Positions 39,475-48,387 of a stretch of 48,908 nt of DNA are shown in pieces. The position numbers were made by a program, and so were the translations under genes. The DNA is taken from NCBI GenBank assembly GCA_945875915.1, contig CAMCMT010000018.1:1-48908 (forward strand), given 5' to 3'. This DNA is from Synechococcus sp. UW140. Its GTDB lineage: Bacteria; Cyanobacteriota; Cyanobacteriia; PCC-6307; Cyanobiaceae. The stretch's first letter is position 1, and every line of letters begins with the position of its first letter. Below the pieces are notes generated by a model. The model saw nothing but the letters and a program-made list of their open reading frames with translations. It ran no database searches and was not told the origin of the DNA.

Positions 39475-40743
39475 ATGCTGTACCTGGCCCTGGCAGCACT
39501 GCTTGCCCTGCTGGCCTTCTTTGCCGCCGGGGAATTTGCCCTGATCCACCTGCGCCCCAGCCGGGTGCAGCTCCTCGCCGCCGATGGCCACCGCGGCGCC
39601 CGCTCCGTTGCCCGCTTGCAACACCGGCTGCGCCGGGCCCTAGTCGCAACCCAGCTGGGGGCAGCCCTGGCCCTGGTGGCCCTGGGCTGGGCCGGCCGCG
39701 GCGTGGCGGTGCGTTGGGATCCCACCGCCCAGCGGCCCTGGATCGATCTGGGGGTGTTTCTGCTGCTGGTGGTGCTGGCCACCCTGCTGGGCGGCCTGGT
39801 GCCCAAGGCCTGGGTGCTGCACCGGCCGGAAGCCTCGGCCCTGCGGCTGGCGCCCCTGCTCGAGGCGGTCAATGCCACCCTCGCGCCCCTTCTCATGCTG
39901 CTCGAGCGCCTCGGCGATGGCCTGCTGCGGCTGCTGGGGTTGCCGCGCAACTGGGATGAGCTCGTGCCAGCCCTCTCGGCCGGCGAGCTGGAAACCCTGA
40001 TCGAGTCCAACAGCGTCACCGGCTTAATGCCCGATGAGCGCAGCATCCTTGAGGGCCTGTTCGCCCTGCGCGATACCCAGGTGCGCGAGGTGATGGTGCC
40101 CCGCAACGGCATGGTCACCCTGCCTTTGGGGGTGCGCTTCGCCGAAATGATGGAGGCGGTGCACGCCACCCACCACGCCCGCTTCCCGGTGATTGGCCAG
40201 TCCCTCGATGACGTGCGCGGCATGCTCGACCTGCGGCGCCTGGCCGAACCGATCGCCCGGGGCCTGCTCCAGAGCGACACGCCCCTAGCCCCTTACATCA
40301 GCCCGGTGGCCCGGGTTCAGGAAACCGCCTCGCTCGCTGACCTGTTGCCGGTGATTCGCAGTGGCCAACCGCTTTTGGTGGTGGTCGACGAACACGGCGG
40401 TACGGAAGGTCTGGTCACCGTGGCCGATCTCACCAACGAAATCGTCGGCGATGGCGCCGATGCCGAGAGTGCCGATGACGACCTGCAGCAGCTGCGCGAT
40501 GACAGCTGGCTGGTGGCGGGCGATCTGGAGATCGCCGAACTCAACCGCCAACTCCTCTTCAACCTGCCGGAGGCCGATGGTCACCACACCCTGGCCGGCT
40601 TTTTGCTCGAGCGGCTGCAGCACATCCCAGCCCCCGGCGAGAGTTTGCGCTGGCAAGGCCACCAGTTCGTGATCGTGGCCATGGATGGTCCGCGCATCGA
40701 ACGGGTCCAGATCACCGCCCGCGGCCGCGAGCCGGCAAGCTGA
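39475..40743 (+). CDS. HlyC/CorC-family CNNM/CBS membrane protein
   Basis: The 422-residue protein has an N-terminal CNNM (DUF21) membrane domain of about three helices (1-130, AALLALLAFFAAGEFALIHL), then a CBS pair (about 200-325: LRDTQVREVMVPRNGMVTLP, ARFPVIGQSLDDVRGML, PLLVVVDEHGGTEGLVTVAD) and a CorC_HlyC domain (about 345-415). Such proteins are linked to Mg or Co transport. VMVPR and VVDEHGG.EGLVT are the family signatures. The gene follows the tRNA closely. Confidence 0.88.
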   Translation: MLYLALAALLALLAFFAAGEFALIHLRPSRVQLLAADGHRGARSVARLQHRLRRALVATQLGAALALVALGWAGRGVAVRWDPTAQRPWIDLGVFLLLVVLATLLGGLVPKAWVLHRPEASALRLAPLLEAVNATLAPLLMLLERLGDGLLRLLGLPRNWDELVPALSAGELETLIESNSVTGLMPDERSILEGLFALRDTQVREVMVPRNGMVTLPLGVRFAEMMEAVHATHHARFPVIGQSLDDVRGMLDLRRLAEPIARGLLQSDTPLAPYISPVARVQETASLADLLPVIRSGQPLLVVVDEHGGTEGLVTVADLTNEIVGDGADAESADDDLQQLRDDSWLVAGDLEIAELNRQLLFNLPEADGHHTLAGFLLERLQHIPAPGESLRWQGHQFVIVAMDGPRIERVQITARGREPAS

Positions 40744-40827
40744 TCGTCGATAATCGTGGCGCTGGCTCCAGGGAGCACCTCCGTTGTTCCCCCGTCTGCC
40801 GTGATCCTCAACCCCGACCCCAGCGCC

Positions 40828-41820
40828 ATGAAGCCCGTCCGCGTTGGCGTCATTGGTATCGGCAACATGGGTTGGCACCACGCCCGAGTGCTCAGCCTGC
40901 TGCGCGATGCCGAGCTGGTTGGTGTCGCCGACCCCGATGCCGAACGCGGCCAGCTGGCAGTCGAGCAGTTTGATTGCCGCTGGTTTCCGTCCTACACCGA
41001 CCTGTTGCAGGAGGTGGAGGCGGTCTGCATCGCCGTGCCGACCCTGCTGCACCACCGCGTCGGCATGGCCTGCCTGCAGGCGGGCCTACATGTGCTGATT
41101 GAGAAGCCGATCGCCGCCAGCCAGGAGGAGGCCGCCGACCTGATCCGGGCGGCAGAAGGCTCGGCCCGGCTGCTTCAGGTGGGCCATATCGAGCGCTTCA
41201 ACCCCGCCTTCCGCGAACTCACCAAGGTGGTGGCCAATGAGCAGGTGGTTGTGCTCGAAGCAAGGCGCCACAGCCCCAATGGCGACCGGGCCAATGATGT
41301 GTCGGTGGTGCTGGATCTGATGATCCATGACATCGATCTGGTGTTGGAACTGGCGGCGTCGCCGGTGGTGCAGCTGGCGGCCGCCGGTGGCCGCAGTGGC
41401 GATGGCCCGATCGACTATGTCAACGCCACCCTCGGCTTTGCCAATGGGGTGGTGGCCAGCCTCACGGCCAGCAAGATGGCCCATCGCAAGATCCGCAGCC
41501 TCAGCGCCCACTGCCGCGACAGCCTGGTCGAAACCGATTTCCTCAACCGCAGCCTCCATATCCACCGCCGCACCCACCAGTCGGTGTCCGCCGACCACGG
41601 TGAATTGCTTTACCGCAACGATGGCTTCATCGAAGAGGTGAGCACCACCTCGATTGAGCCCCTCTACGCCGAACTCGAGCACTTTCTCCAATGCGTCCGC
41701 GGCCGGGAAATTCCCGCCGTCGATGGCCTGCAGGCCTCTAGAGCCCTCCAGCTCGCCGACCTAATTGAGCAGTGTGTCGAGCAACCCAACATCTGCATGA
41801 CCCTCAGCGCTCCGATTTGA
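40828..41820 (+). CDS. Gfo/Idh/MocA-family NAD(P)-dependent oxidoreductase
   Basis: The 330-residue protein begins with the Rossmann motif RVGVIGIGNMGWHHARVLS (about 5-23), has the family EKPIAASQEEA (about 95-105) and LQVGHIERFNPAFREL, and DVSVVLDLMIHDIDLVLELA. These fit sugar or inositol-type dehydrogenases, notably those acting on UDP-sugars (GHIERFNPA, MIHDID). ATG 40828 is favoured; an in-frame GTG at 40756 would add 24 unconserved residues. It converges on the following gene with a 60-base overlap. Confidence 0.85.
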   Translation: MKPVRVGVIGIGNMGWHHARVLSLLRDAELVGVADPDAERGQLAVEQFDCRWFPSYTDLLQEVEAVCIAVPTLLHHRVGMACLQAGLHVLIEKPIAASQEEAADLIRAAEGSARLLQVGHIERFNPAFRELTKVVANEQVVVLEARRHSPNGDRANDVSVVLDLMIHDIDLVLELAASPVVQLAAAGGRSGDGPIDYVNATLGFANGVVASLTASKMAHRKIRSLSAHCRDSLVETDFLNRSLHIHRRTHQSVSADHGELLYRNDGFIEEVSTTSIEPLYAELEHFLQCVRGREIPAVDGLQASRALQLADLIEQCVEQPNICMTLSAPI

Positions 41821-44800
41821 GTCCGGGCTGCCGCCGGCCTCGAGCCCATCTGCAGCTTCGGCGTCATCAGGCCCATCGACCTCGTCGGCCATGGTGAACC
41901 CGCCTTCGGCCAAGTCCTTGAGGGCAAGTAGTTGCCAGCGCCGGCATTGGCCCGGTGAGGAGATATAAAAGCGATCCCAGGCCTCGGCCTTGTGCTGGTT
42001 ATAGACGGCGCTGGGAGTTTCGGGGTGTTCCTGTTGCCAGCCCACCCGCACCGCATGGCCGATCACCACATCGAGGGCCAGGTAGTCGTTGAAGCGCACC
42101 TCCGGGTTGGTGCCCACAAAGGCCACCAGGGTCAGCAGGGTTTCGGTGCAGAGCTGGCGGTATTCCGAGGCGTCGATCTTGCTGAGCAGGTGTTCCACCA
42201 GGCTGGCGAAGTTGCGTTCGCCCGGAGTCTTCTCGCTGAGCAGGGGGCCACTTTCGAGCCGGTTGCGGCGATCGAGCTTGTCGCCGATGACCAGGCCGCG
42301 GCAGTGGTGAAGGAGGTCCCAGATGCCGGGGTAGAAATCGCGGTGCACCTGCTGCAGGGCCCCGAGCCGCTGGCGGTGTTGCAGCCAGCCGCTACCGCGG
42401 GGGAGCTCTTCGAGGGGGTCGGGCACGTCCCAGTGCACCCGGCCGCTGACATGGAGCTGTTCCTTGCGTTGCAGGGTGGCCTTGGCCTGCTCCACGTCGG
42501 TGAGCACGGCCCGTAGGCGGCGCCGGATCGCGTGGGGGGGCAGGCTGCAAAGGGATTCGAAGGCTTCATCGGCGGCCAGGTCCCGTTCCGCCGCCAGTTC
42601 GCCAGTCAGTAGCAACAGCAATTGGCCCAGCTGCAGGGTGAGGCTGCCGCTGAGTAGGGCCGGCTCCAGCCGGGCCAGGCCATCGAGGGCGAGCAGCAGT
42701 TCCTGTTGCAGCACCCATTCGCGGCCGTCCACGCCGCTGAAGCGCTCGATCATGGCGGCGATCGCCTGGCTGCCCTGGGGCTGGCTGATCAGGGACTCGT
42801 GGGTGTAATTGCGGCCCACGATCACCTGCTTCTGGCGCACCAGCAGGTCGGTGAGGGCATCCTCTAGCTGGGGATGGACCAGGCCGATTGTGCCGGCGCA
42901 ACGGCGCACCACGGTCCAATCTCCCTGGGCGAGGCCGCGGCGGTAGATCTCCTCCACCAGCACCTGCAACGAGACGCTGTCGCCTACGGCCGGTCCCTGG
43001 AGCAGGGTCTGGGGTCCTAGGCGCCGGACCAACTGCTCCAGCACCTCCGCCTGTTCGCTTAGGGAAGTGCTTCGCCAGAGCCGTTCGGCCAGATCGGGGA
43101 TCGGGATCTCCTCGAGTTCTTGCTCCTCCAGCGCGGTGAGGGGCTGCTTGCTGGTGCTGGCCTGCAGCAACGGTCGCCCGAGGGGACGGACGCTGCTGTT
43201 CGCTTGGGCCTGGGCGGGTAGGTCCACCCAGCCGGCTAGGTCCTGGAGCTCGGCCAGGTTGCCCAGTTGCACCGGCACCCCCTCCAGCTGGCCGCTTTGC
43301 AGCTGGCGGCCCAGGCGCAGGAGGGCCTCGGGTGTGCGTTGGAAGGGCCCCTCGGCCACCGGGATCAGCAGCAGGGGCGGCTGGCTGTGGTGCCAGTGGC
43401 GCTGCAGGAGGCGCAGCTCGGCTCCCACCGCATCAACCAGCTGTTCCGGATCGTCGGAGAGGTAGAAGGTGCTCTCCTCTAGCACGGCCGCCAGGAAGGC
43501 CAGCCGTTCGTCGCCACAGCGATAGAGGCGGGCGGTGGCCATCGCTTCCATCCGCACGTCGGGATGGCCGCTGAGGCCCAGCTTCGGGTTCGCCCCCACC
43601 GCCGCCATCCGTTCGCTGAGCTCCTGGGAGCTGGCGACCCGCAGGCTGTTGGGGTGGTCGGCGCAAGGCCCAGGCGGTGTCACGGGCAACCCCGCCTGGA
43701 CCAGGGCCTCGGCAATGGCGGCGTTAGCTGGCACCAGGGCCACCAGCACCCGATCGGCCCCTAGGGGGCTGGCCAGGCGCCGGCCGCAGGGATCGAGGTC
43801 TTCTGCCAGCAGTAGACCCTGAAGCAGCAGATCCCCCAGCCAGGAGAGGCTCTGGGTCCAGAGCAGGGGCACATTCGGGTTGGCGATCCGCACCTGGCTG
43901 CCAGGCTGGCGTCGTTCGGCACTGATGGCCGCCTCCGGCACCAGGTAGAGCTCGGGGAGTTGGGGCACCCCCTCCACATCAACGGCCAGGCGGTCGAGCT
44001 GGTCGCGCCAGCTCCAGGCCTCCTGCCAGCGCCCTTCGCAGCAGGCCGTCACCAGCTCATAGGCGATAAATAGGGGCCATTCGCATTCGATGCTCTCGAA
44101 CTGGGCCAGCTCTTCGCGTTGGTAGTGGAGCCGGGTGTGGTCCTCGATCACGGTCTGGTGACCATCGCGGCGGAAGCGCTTGTAGCCATAGGCGCCGCCC
44201 AGCTCCTGGCGGATCTTCTGGCGGGTGCGCTGCACCAAGACCGGATTCTCTACCGCCCAAGCCGGGTAGCCGATCACCGCCAGGCAGGCGCTGTCCACCT
44301 CCTTGCTGGCCGATTCCCGCGGCAACAGGCTGCGCAGGGCCCGGCGTAGGCGCACGATCGCATCGAGGGGAATGAGGAGTTGGCAGCGGCCGTCGCCATG
44401 GGGGCCGTAGAGGTCGAGGCCATCGAGGGCTTCAAGGGCCGCTTTCACCAGGCCGATCGAGCTGGCATTGCGCTCCGGTAGGCCGTGGTTGCCCTTGTCG
44501 CCCCGCTCCCAGATGCCGTAGTCCGCCACCCGGTAGGCGCGGCTCACGTAGTACACGAGGTTCTGGAGGAAGTCGCGCTCGTGGCTGGTCTGCACCACCA
44601 CCAGCCCCGAGCGGGTCAGCTGGGCCAGCTGCAGTAGGAACAGGGCCGTGGCATCCAGCTGCAGGTGGCCCCAGCCGTCATCGGCCACCACCGGCTCACC
44701 GCTGCTGGTGTCGAACTTGGCGTGGATCGCATCGAGGGGCGCCAGGCTGGCTTTGAAGCGCTCCACCTTGGCGGCCTGGCGCAGCATCGCCGTCAGCAGG

Positions 44801-45186
44801 CCGCGCATCAGCTGCAACACCCGTTGGTCGAGCTCGAAGGCCCGGGTGTCGTGGCCGCCCAGGCGCCGGTAGGCCAGGGCCAGCCCCCATACGCACTGGA
44901 TCGAATAGACGCAGTCCCGCACCCAAGCATCGCCGTAGTTGCCATGCACCGTGTGGGCGGTGCTGGCCGGTAGCAGGCCGCTGATCGGGTGCTGGCGGGC
45001 CAGCACCACGGCCTCGATCTGGGCATCGAGCGCCTGCAGGCTTCGCCTGGCCTCGGCCGGATCCAGCTGCAGGGGAGCCTGGCGGGCGCCGGCGTTGGTC
45101 TGGGTGCTGCACTCCAGCTCGGACTGGGCCGGCGTTCCGGATGCGGGCGAGGAGACCATTCCGGCGGTGGCCAGGGCAAGGGCCAT
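41761..45186 (-). CDS. GH15 / phosphorylase-kinase alpha-beta-like protein
   Basis: The 1141-residue protein has a glucoamylase-like (alpha/alpha toroid) N-terminal half: TVHGNYGDAWVRDCVYSIQC (about 78-97), DDGWGHLQLDATALFLLQLA, GNHGLPERNASSIGLVKAAL and ECEWPLFIAYELVTACC. The C-terminal half is helical and corresponds to the regulatory part of phosphorylase kinase alpha/beta subunits. Cyanobacterial members are annotated as glycoside hydrolase family 15 or PHKA/B-like; enzymatic activity is not established, and a role in glycogen metabolism is inference. Its first 50 residues are low-complexity. It is divergent to a WecG-type gene. Confidence 0.85.
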   Translation of the reverse strand: MALALATAGMVSSPASGTPAQSELECSTQTNAGARQAPLQLDPAEARRSLQALDAQIEAVVLARQHPISGLLPASTAHTVHGNYGDAWVRDCVYSIQCVWGLALAYRRLGGHDTRAFELDQRVLQLMRGLLTAMLRQAAKVERFKASLAPLDAIHAKFDTSSGEPVVADDGWGHLQLDATALFLLQLAQLTRSGLVVVQTSHERDFLQNLVYYVSRAYRVADYGIWERGDKGNHGLPERNASSIGLVKAALEALDGLDLYGPHGDGRCQLLIPLDAIVRLRRALRSLLPRESASKEVDSACLAVIGYPAWAVENPVLVQRTRQKIRQELGGAYGYKRFRRDGHQTVIEDHTRLHYQREELAQFESIECEWPLFIAYELVTACCEGRWQEAWSWRDQLDRLAVDVEGVPQLPELYLVPEAAISAERRQPGSQVRIANPNVPLLWTQSLSWLGDLLLQGLLLAEDLDPCGRRLASPLGADRVLVALVPANAAIAEALVQAGLPVTPPGPCADHPNSLRVASSQELSERMAAVGANPKLGLSGHPDVRMEAMATARLYRCGDERLAFLAAVLEESTFYLSDDPEQLVDAVGAELRLLQRHWHHSQPPLLLIPVAEGPFQRTPEALLRLGRQLQSGQLEGVPVQLGNLAELQDLAGWVDLPAQAQANSSVRPLGRPLLQASTSKQPLTALEEQELEEIPIPDLAERLWRSTSLSEQAEVLEQLVRRLGPQTLLQGPAVGDSVSLQVLVEEIYRRGLAQGDWTVVRRCAGTIGLVHPQLEDALTDLLVRQKQVIVGRNYTHESLISQPQGSQAIAAMIERFSGVDGREWVLQQELLLALDGLARLEPALLSGSLTLQLGQLLLLLTGELAAERDLAADEAFESLCSLPPHAIRRRLRAVLTDVEQAKATLQRKEQLHVSGRVHWDVPDPLEELPRGSGWLQHRQRLGALQQVHRDFYPGIWDLLHHCRGLVIGDKLDRRNRLESGPLLSEKTPGERNFASLVEHLLSKIDASEYRQLCTETLLTLVAFVGTNPEVRFNDYLALDVVIGHAVRVGWQQEHPETPSAVYNQHKAEAWDRFYISSPGQCRRWQLLALKDLAEGGFTMADEVDGPDDAEAADGLEAGGSPDSNRSAEGHADVGLLDTLLN

Positions 45187-45223
45187 AGATTCTCACCCGC
45201 CGACCGTCCAGCCCTTGGCACCA

Positions 45224-45979
45224 ATGGCGACTGCCCATCCAAGCCAGCCGGCCGCCTCTGGCCATGACGACAGCCTCGGCCAGATGACCGTGCTTGGGGT
45301 GCCCGTGGCGGTCTGCGCCGACGTGTTTGCCGCGGCTCTAGCCCTGCACCAGGGCGGCGGCGGCCAGATTGTCACCCTCAATGCCGAGATGACGATGGCC
45401 GCCCGGGCCGACCGGGCCCTGGGAGAGGCGATCGCCGCCGCCCAGTTGGTGATCCCCGATGGTGCCGGCGTGGTCTGGGCCCTGGCCCGTCAGGGCCGGC
45501 GCGTGCGCCGCAGCCCCGGCATTGAACTGGCCTGGCGCCTGCTGGAGCACGCCGCCCAGATGCAGTGGCGTGTGGCGCTGGTGGGCGCCAGCCCCGAGGT
45601 GATGGCGGCCCTGCGCTCCCGCCTGGCCCAGGACCTGCCCAGCCTGCCGCTGGTGATGGCGGTGCACGGCTACCAGGAGCCTGGGGCCTGGCCGGCCCTG
45701 GAGCAGCAGCTGCTGGCCTTGCAACCGGACCTGGTGCTTGTGGCCCTGGGGGTGCCGCGCCAGGAAACCTGGACCCAGCGGCTCCACCAGGGCCGGCCGG
45801 GCCTGTGGATGGGGGTGGGCGGCAGTTTCGATGTCTGGGCCGGCGTCAAGACCCGGGCCCCGGGCTGGATGGGCCGCTGCCAGATCGAATGGCTCTTTCG
45901 CCTGATTCAGGAACCCAGCCGTTGGCGCCGCATGCTCTCCCTGCCCGCCTTCGCCTGGCAGGTGCTGCGCCAGGGCTAG
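45224..45979 (+). CDS. WecG/TagA/CpsF-family glycosyltransferase
   Basis: The 251-residue enzyme has the GT26 pattern: IVTLNAEMTMAARADRALGE (about 47-66), VIPDGAGVVWALARQG (about 75-90), WRVALVGASPEV and LVLVALGVPRQETWTQ, then MGVGGSFDVWAG. The family adds N-acetyl-mannosaminuronate or similar sugars to lipid-linked intermediates. ATG 45224 is preferred; ATG 45284 (MTVLGVPV) is an alternative right before the core. It has 37 bases to the divergent GH15-like gene. Confidence 0.88.
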   Translation: MATAHPSQPAASGHDDSLGQMTVLGVPVAVCADVFAAALALHQGGGGQIVTLNAEMTMAARADRALGEAIAAAQLVIPDGAGVVWALARQGRRVRRSPGIELAWRLLEHAAQMQWRVALVGASPEVMAALRSRLAQDLPSLPLVMAVHGYQEPGAWPALEQQLLALQPDLVLVALGVPRQETWTQRLHQGRPGLWMGVGGSFDVWAGVKTRAPGWMGRCQIEWLFRLIQEPSRWRRMLSLPAFAWQVLRQG

Positions 45980-45988
45980 TCCACCTAC

Positions 45989-46053
45989 AACAAAACCGAC
46001 CAGAAAGTCAAGGCTTCTGGCCGTTTTGTCAACCTTCTGGCCGGTTTGTCAAC
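45989..46053. repeat. Cluster of two direct and one inverted copy of a 20-base motif
   Basis: CTTCTGGCCGTTTTGTCAAC at 46014-46033 is followed at once by CTTCTGGCCGGTTTGTCAAC at 46034-46053, differing in a single base. Left of them, ACAAAACCGACCAGAAAG (45989-46006) is an imperfect inverted copy. Arms could pair into a hairpin. The cluster lies in the space between the converging wecG-like and psbK genes, with no gene of its own. It may be a terminator, an operator left by a lost gene, or a dispersed repeat. Confidence 0.5.
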
Positions 46054-46066
46054 GATGATAGGGCAT

Positions 46067-46087
46067 GCCCTGAAGGGGCTTCAGGGC
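46067..46087. terminator. Candidate bidirectional terminator hairpin
   Basis: GCCCTGAAG, a GGG loop and CTTCAGGGC form a perfect 9-bp stem between the converging wecG-like gene (ends 45979) and psbK (ends 46130). There is no long T-run on either side (only CTTTT on the minus strand after the stem), so termination efficiency is unclear. Its position between convergent genes supports the call. Confidence 0.45.
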
Positions 46088-46129
46088 CCAAAAGCTAGGG
46101 CCGCCACAGTCCCGGCCTGGGCAGTCAGC

Positions 46130-46291
46130 TCAGCGGAAGCCCACCGAGGCCTGCCACACGAAGGCCAGCAGCAGGAAGAAGAAGGGAATGATCGGCAGGA
46201 TGTCCACCAACGGCGCGAAGGCCTGGTAGGCCTCTGGCAGCTGGGCCAGGGTGTGAACAGCGGAAGCGGCCAGCAGCGCGGAGAGGGCCAT
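46130..46291 (-). CDS. psbK: Photosystem II protein K
   Basis: The product ends [20 protein letters not shown] followed by [19 protein letters not shown], the conserved mature PsbK with one membrane helix; the first about 15 residues are the cleaved precursor part. PsbK is a peripheral PSII core subunit. ATG 46291 gives 53 residues; ATG 46303 would add four (MHPG). It lies right after tgt on the same strand, a neighbourhood also seen in other cyanobacteria, and is probably co-transcribed with it. Confidence 0.95.
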   Translation of the reverse strand: MALSALLAASAVHTLAQLPEAYQAFAPLVDILPIIPFFFLLLAFVWQASVGFR

Positions 46292-46323
46292 TCCTGGGTG
46301 CATAGGCGATCGGTCAGCGGACC

Positions 46324-47508
46324 CTACCACGTGTCGGCGGCCGGAGAGTTGGCTTCCCAGGGAGCGAAATCCTCTGCAAAAGAACCCTCGGCAATCGCCC
46401 GGCCCATGGCGGTCGTGAAGCGGATCAGGTGGGTGAGGTTGTGCAGGCTTAACAAGGTGCGGCCCAGCAGTTCTTCCGTGCGGATCAGGTGGTGCAGGTA
46501 GGCGCGGCTGTGGTGCCGGCAGGCCGGGCAGCCGCAGCTGGGATCGAGGGGCGTGTGGTCGTGGCGGAAGCGGGCGTTGCGCAGGTTCCAGCGCTCCCCC
46601 TCCACCAGGGCCGTGCCGTGGCGCCCCAGCCGGGTCGGCAGCACGCAGTCGAACAGGTCAAAGCCCTCAGCTACGGCGATCGCCATTTCGCGCAGGCTGC
46701 CGACCCCCATCAGGTAGTGGGGTTTGTCCTCCGGCAGCAGGGGGCCCACCTGGCGCACGATTCGGTGCATCTCCTCCACCGGTTCGCCCACGCTCACGCC
46801 CCCCACGGCGATGCCTGGGAGGTTCATCGAGGCCACCACCCGGGCCGATTCGGCCCGCAGCTGGGGGAAGCAGCCCCCCTGGACGATGCCGAATAGGGCC
46901 TGGTCGGGGCGGTTGTGGCGGCCGATGCAGCGCTCCAGCCAGCCGTGGGTTCGGCGGCAGGCGGCGGCCACATCGGCCTCGCTGGCCGGGTAGGGGGGGC
47001 ACTGGTCGAAGGCCATGGCCACATCGGCCCCTAGGGCCATCTGGATCTCCATGGCCCGCTCGGGGGTGAGCTCGATCCGGGCCCCATCCCGGGGCGAGCG
47101 GAACACCACGCCCTGGTCGTCGATCTTGTTGATTGCGCCCAGGCTGAACACCTGGAACCCACCGGAATCGGTCAGCAGCGGCCCGCTCCAGCCCATAAAG
47201 CGATGCAGGCCGCCGGCCTCCGCCACCACGGCCTCGCCGGGCTGGAGATGGAGGTGGTAGGTGTTGGCCAGCACCATCTGGGCGCCCGTGCCTGCCAGTT
47301 GGGCGGCGCTCACGCCCTTCACCGTGGCCAGGGTGCCCACGGGCATGAATCGGGGCGTCGTCACGACCCCATGGGGCGTGTGGAAGCAGCCGCAGCGGGC
47401 CCGGTTGCGGTTGCTACGGGCGGAAATCTCAAAGTGGAAGGGCGCCGCCGCTGGCTGGGCGGTCTCGCCCCCGGAGAGCGGGGTCTGGGTCGGGCCGCTG
47501 GAGCTCAA
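46324..47508 (-). CDS. tgt: Queuine tRNA-ribosyltransferase
   Basis: The enzyme exchanges G34 of certain tRNAs for preQ1. Motifs: [20 protein letters not shown] near the start, [20 protein letters not shown] with the catalytic-site Asp, [21 protein letters not shown], the [15 protein letters not shown] block and the zinc site [17 protein letters not shown]. No ATG or GTG precedes the conserved start FHFEISARS closely; TTG 47508 is the likeliest start, giving 394 residues, but this is uncertain (the frame is open to 47796). It precedes psbK, 32 bases before psbK's start codon. Confidence 0.9.
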   Translation of the reverse strand: MSSSGPTQTPLSGGETAQPAAAPFHFEISARSNRNRARCGCFHTPHGVVTTPRFMPVGTLATVKGVSAAQLAGTGAQMVLANTYHLHLQPGEAVVAEAGGLHRFMGWSGPLLTDSGGFQVFSLGAINKIDDQGVVFRSPRDGARIELTPERAMEIQMALGADVAMAFDQCPPYPASEADVAAACRRTHGWLERCIGRHNRPDQALFGIVQGGCFPQLRAESARVVASMNLPGIAVGGVSVGEPVEEMHRIVRQVGPLLPEDKPHYLMGVGSLREMAIAVAEGFDLFDCVLPTRLGRHGTALVEGERWNLRNARFRHDHTPLDPSCGCPACRHHSRAYLHHLIRTEELLGRTLLSLHNLTHLIRFTTAMGRAIAEGSFAEDFAPWEANSPAADTW

Positions 47509-47592
47509 GGGAGCGCGTTGGATCAACAAGACCTGGAACTTAAGAAGGCGTCGCGCCAGGATCGCTCTGCCTGCGCCGGAGGGTTTGCGTTG

Positions 47593-48387
47593 ATGGCTCC
47601 ACCCCAAGCGCCCTTGCGGTTGGCAACAACACCTGGCTGGCTCGCCGACCTGGCCGGGGCCTGGATCTTTTACAGCGTTCTGCCGTTGCCGCCCTGGCCC
47701 CGACCCCGCTTTGAACGCATTGCCCGCTTCGCCCCCTGGATCGGCGCCCTGCTGGGCGCGATTGAAGCCCTGGCCTGGCGACTGGGCCAGGGCCATCTGC
47801 CCTTGCTAGCCCAGGTGGCCCTGGTGCTGGCCCTGGCGATCTGGCTCAGCGGCGGCCTCCATCTCGATGGCGCCATGGACACGGCCGATGGCCTGGCCGC
47901 CGGCGACCGCTGCCTCGAGGCGATGCGGGACAGCCGGGTCGGGGCCAGTGGCGTCCAGGCGCTGGTGCTGCTGTTGTTGCTGCGGGCTGCGGCCCTCGTC
48001 ACGCTCGCGGCTGCGGCCCCCTGGGCCCTGGTTTGGGCCTCGGTGTGGGGGCGGATCGCCCCCCTGGTGGCCATGGGCGCCTTCCCCTACCTGCGCGATA
48101 GCCCCGGCCAAGGCGGTAGCGCCGGATTCCACCGCCGCCACTGGGCCGGTTTTGGCCAGGAGCTGCTGCCGGCGTTGCTGCTCCTCGGCCTGCTTGGCCC
48201 CTGGAGCGCGGCAGCGGGCTTGCCTTGGCAGGGCTGGCTGGGGCTGGTGCCGGCCGTGCTGGTGCCATGGGGCCTGGGGCGGCGCCTGGGGGGCCACAGC
48301 GGCGATACCTACGGGGCCTGCGTCGAATGGACCGGCAGCTGGACCCTTCTGTTAATGGCGTTGGCTCTGGCCATGCCCGGCCCCTAA
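47593..48387 (+). CDS. cobS: Adenosylcobinamide-GDP ribazoletransferase
   Basis: The 264-residue membrane protein joins adenosylcobinamide-GDP and alpha-ribazole in the last step of cobalamin synthesis. It has [20 protein letters not shown] (about 26-45), [20 protein letters not shown] with the metal-binding HLDG..D..DG pattern (about 90-109), [10 protein letters not shown], and several hydrophobic helices. These are the CobS signatures. It ends four bases inside the opposing kinase gene. Confidence 0.93.
   Translation: MAPPQAPLRLATTPGWLADLAGAWIFYSVLPLPPWPRPRFERIARFAPWIGALLGAIEALAWRLGQGHLPLLAQVALVLALAIWLSGGLHLDGAMDTADGLAAGDRCLEAMRDSRVGASGVQALVLLLLLRAAALVTLAAAAPWALVWASVWGRIAPLVAMGAFPYLRDSPGQGGSAGFHRRHWAGFGQELLPALLLLGLLGPWSAAAGLPWQGWLGLVPAVLVPWGLGRRLGGHSGDTYGACVEWTGSWTLLLMALALAMPGP

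Noticed and set aside
45989-46053. Tandem 20-base repeats considered as a CRISPR array or attachment site
   Set aside because: The copies are directly adjacent without spacers, and no integrase gene or tRNA is next to them.
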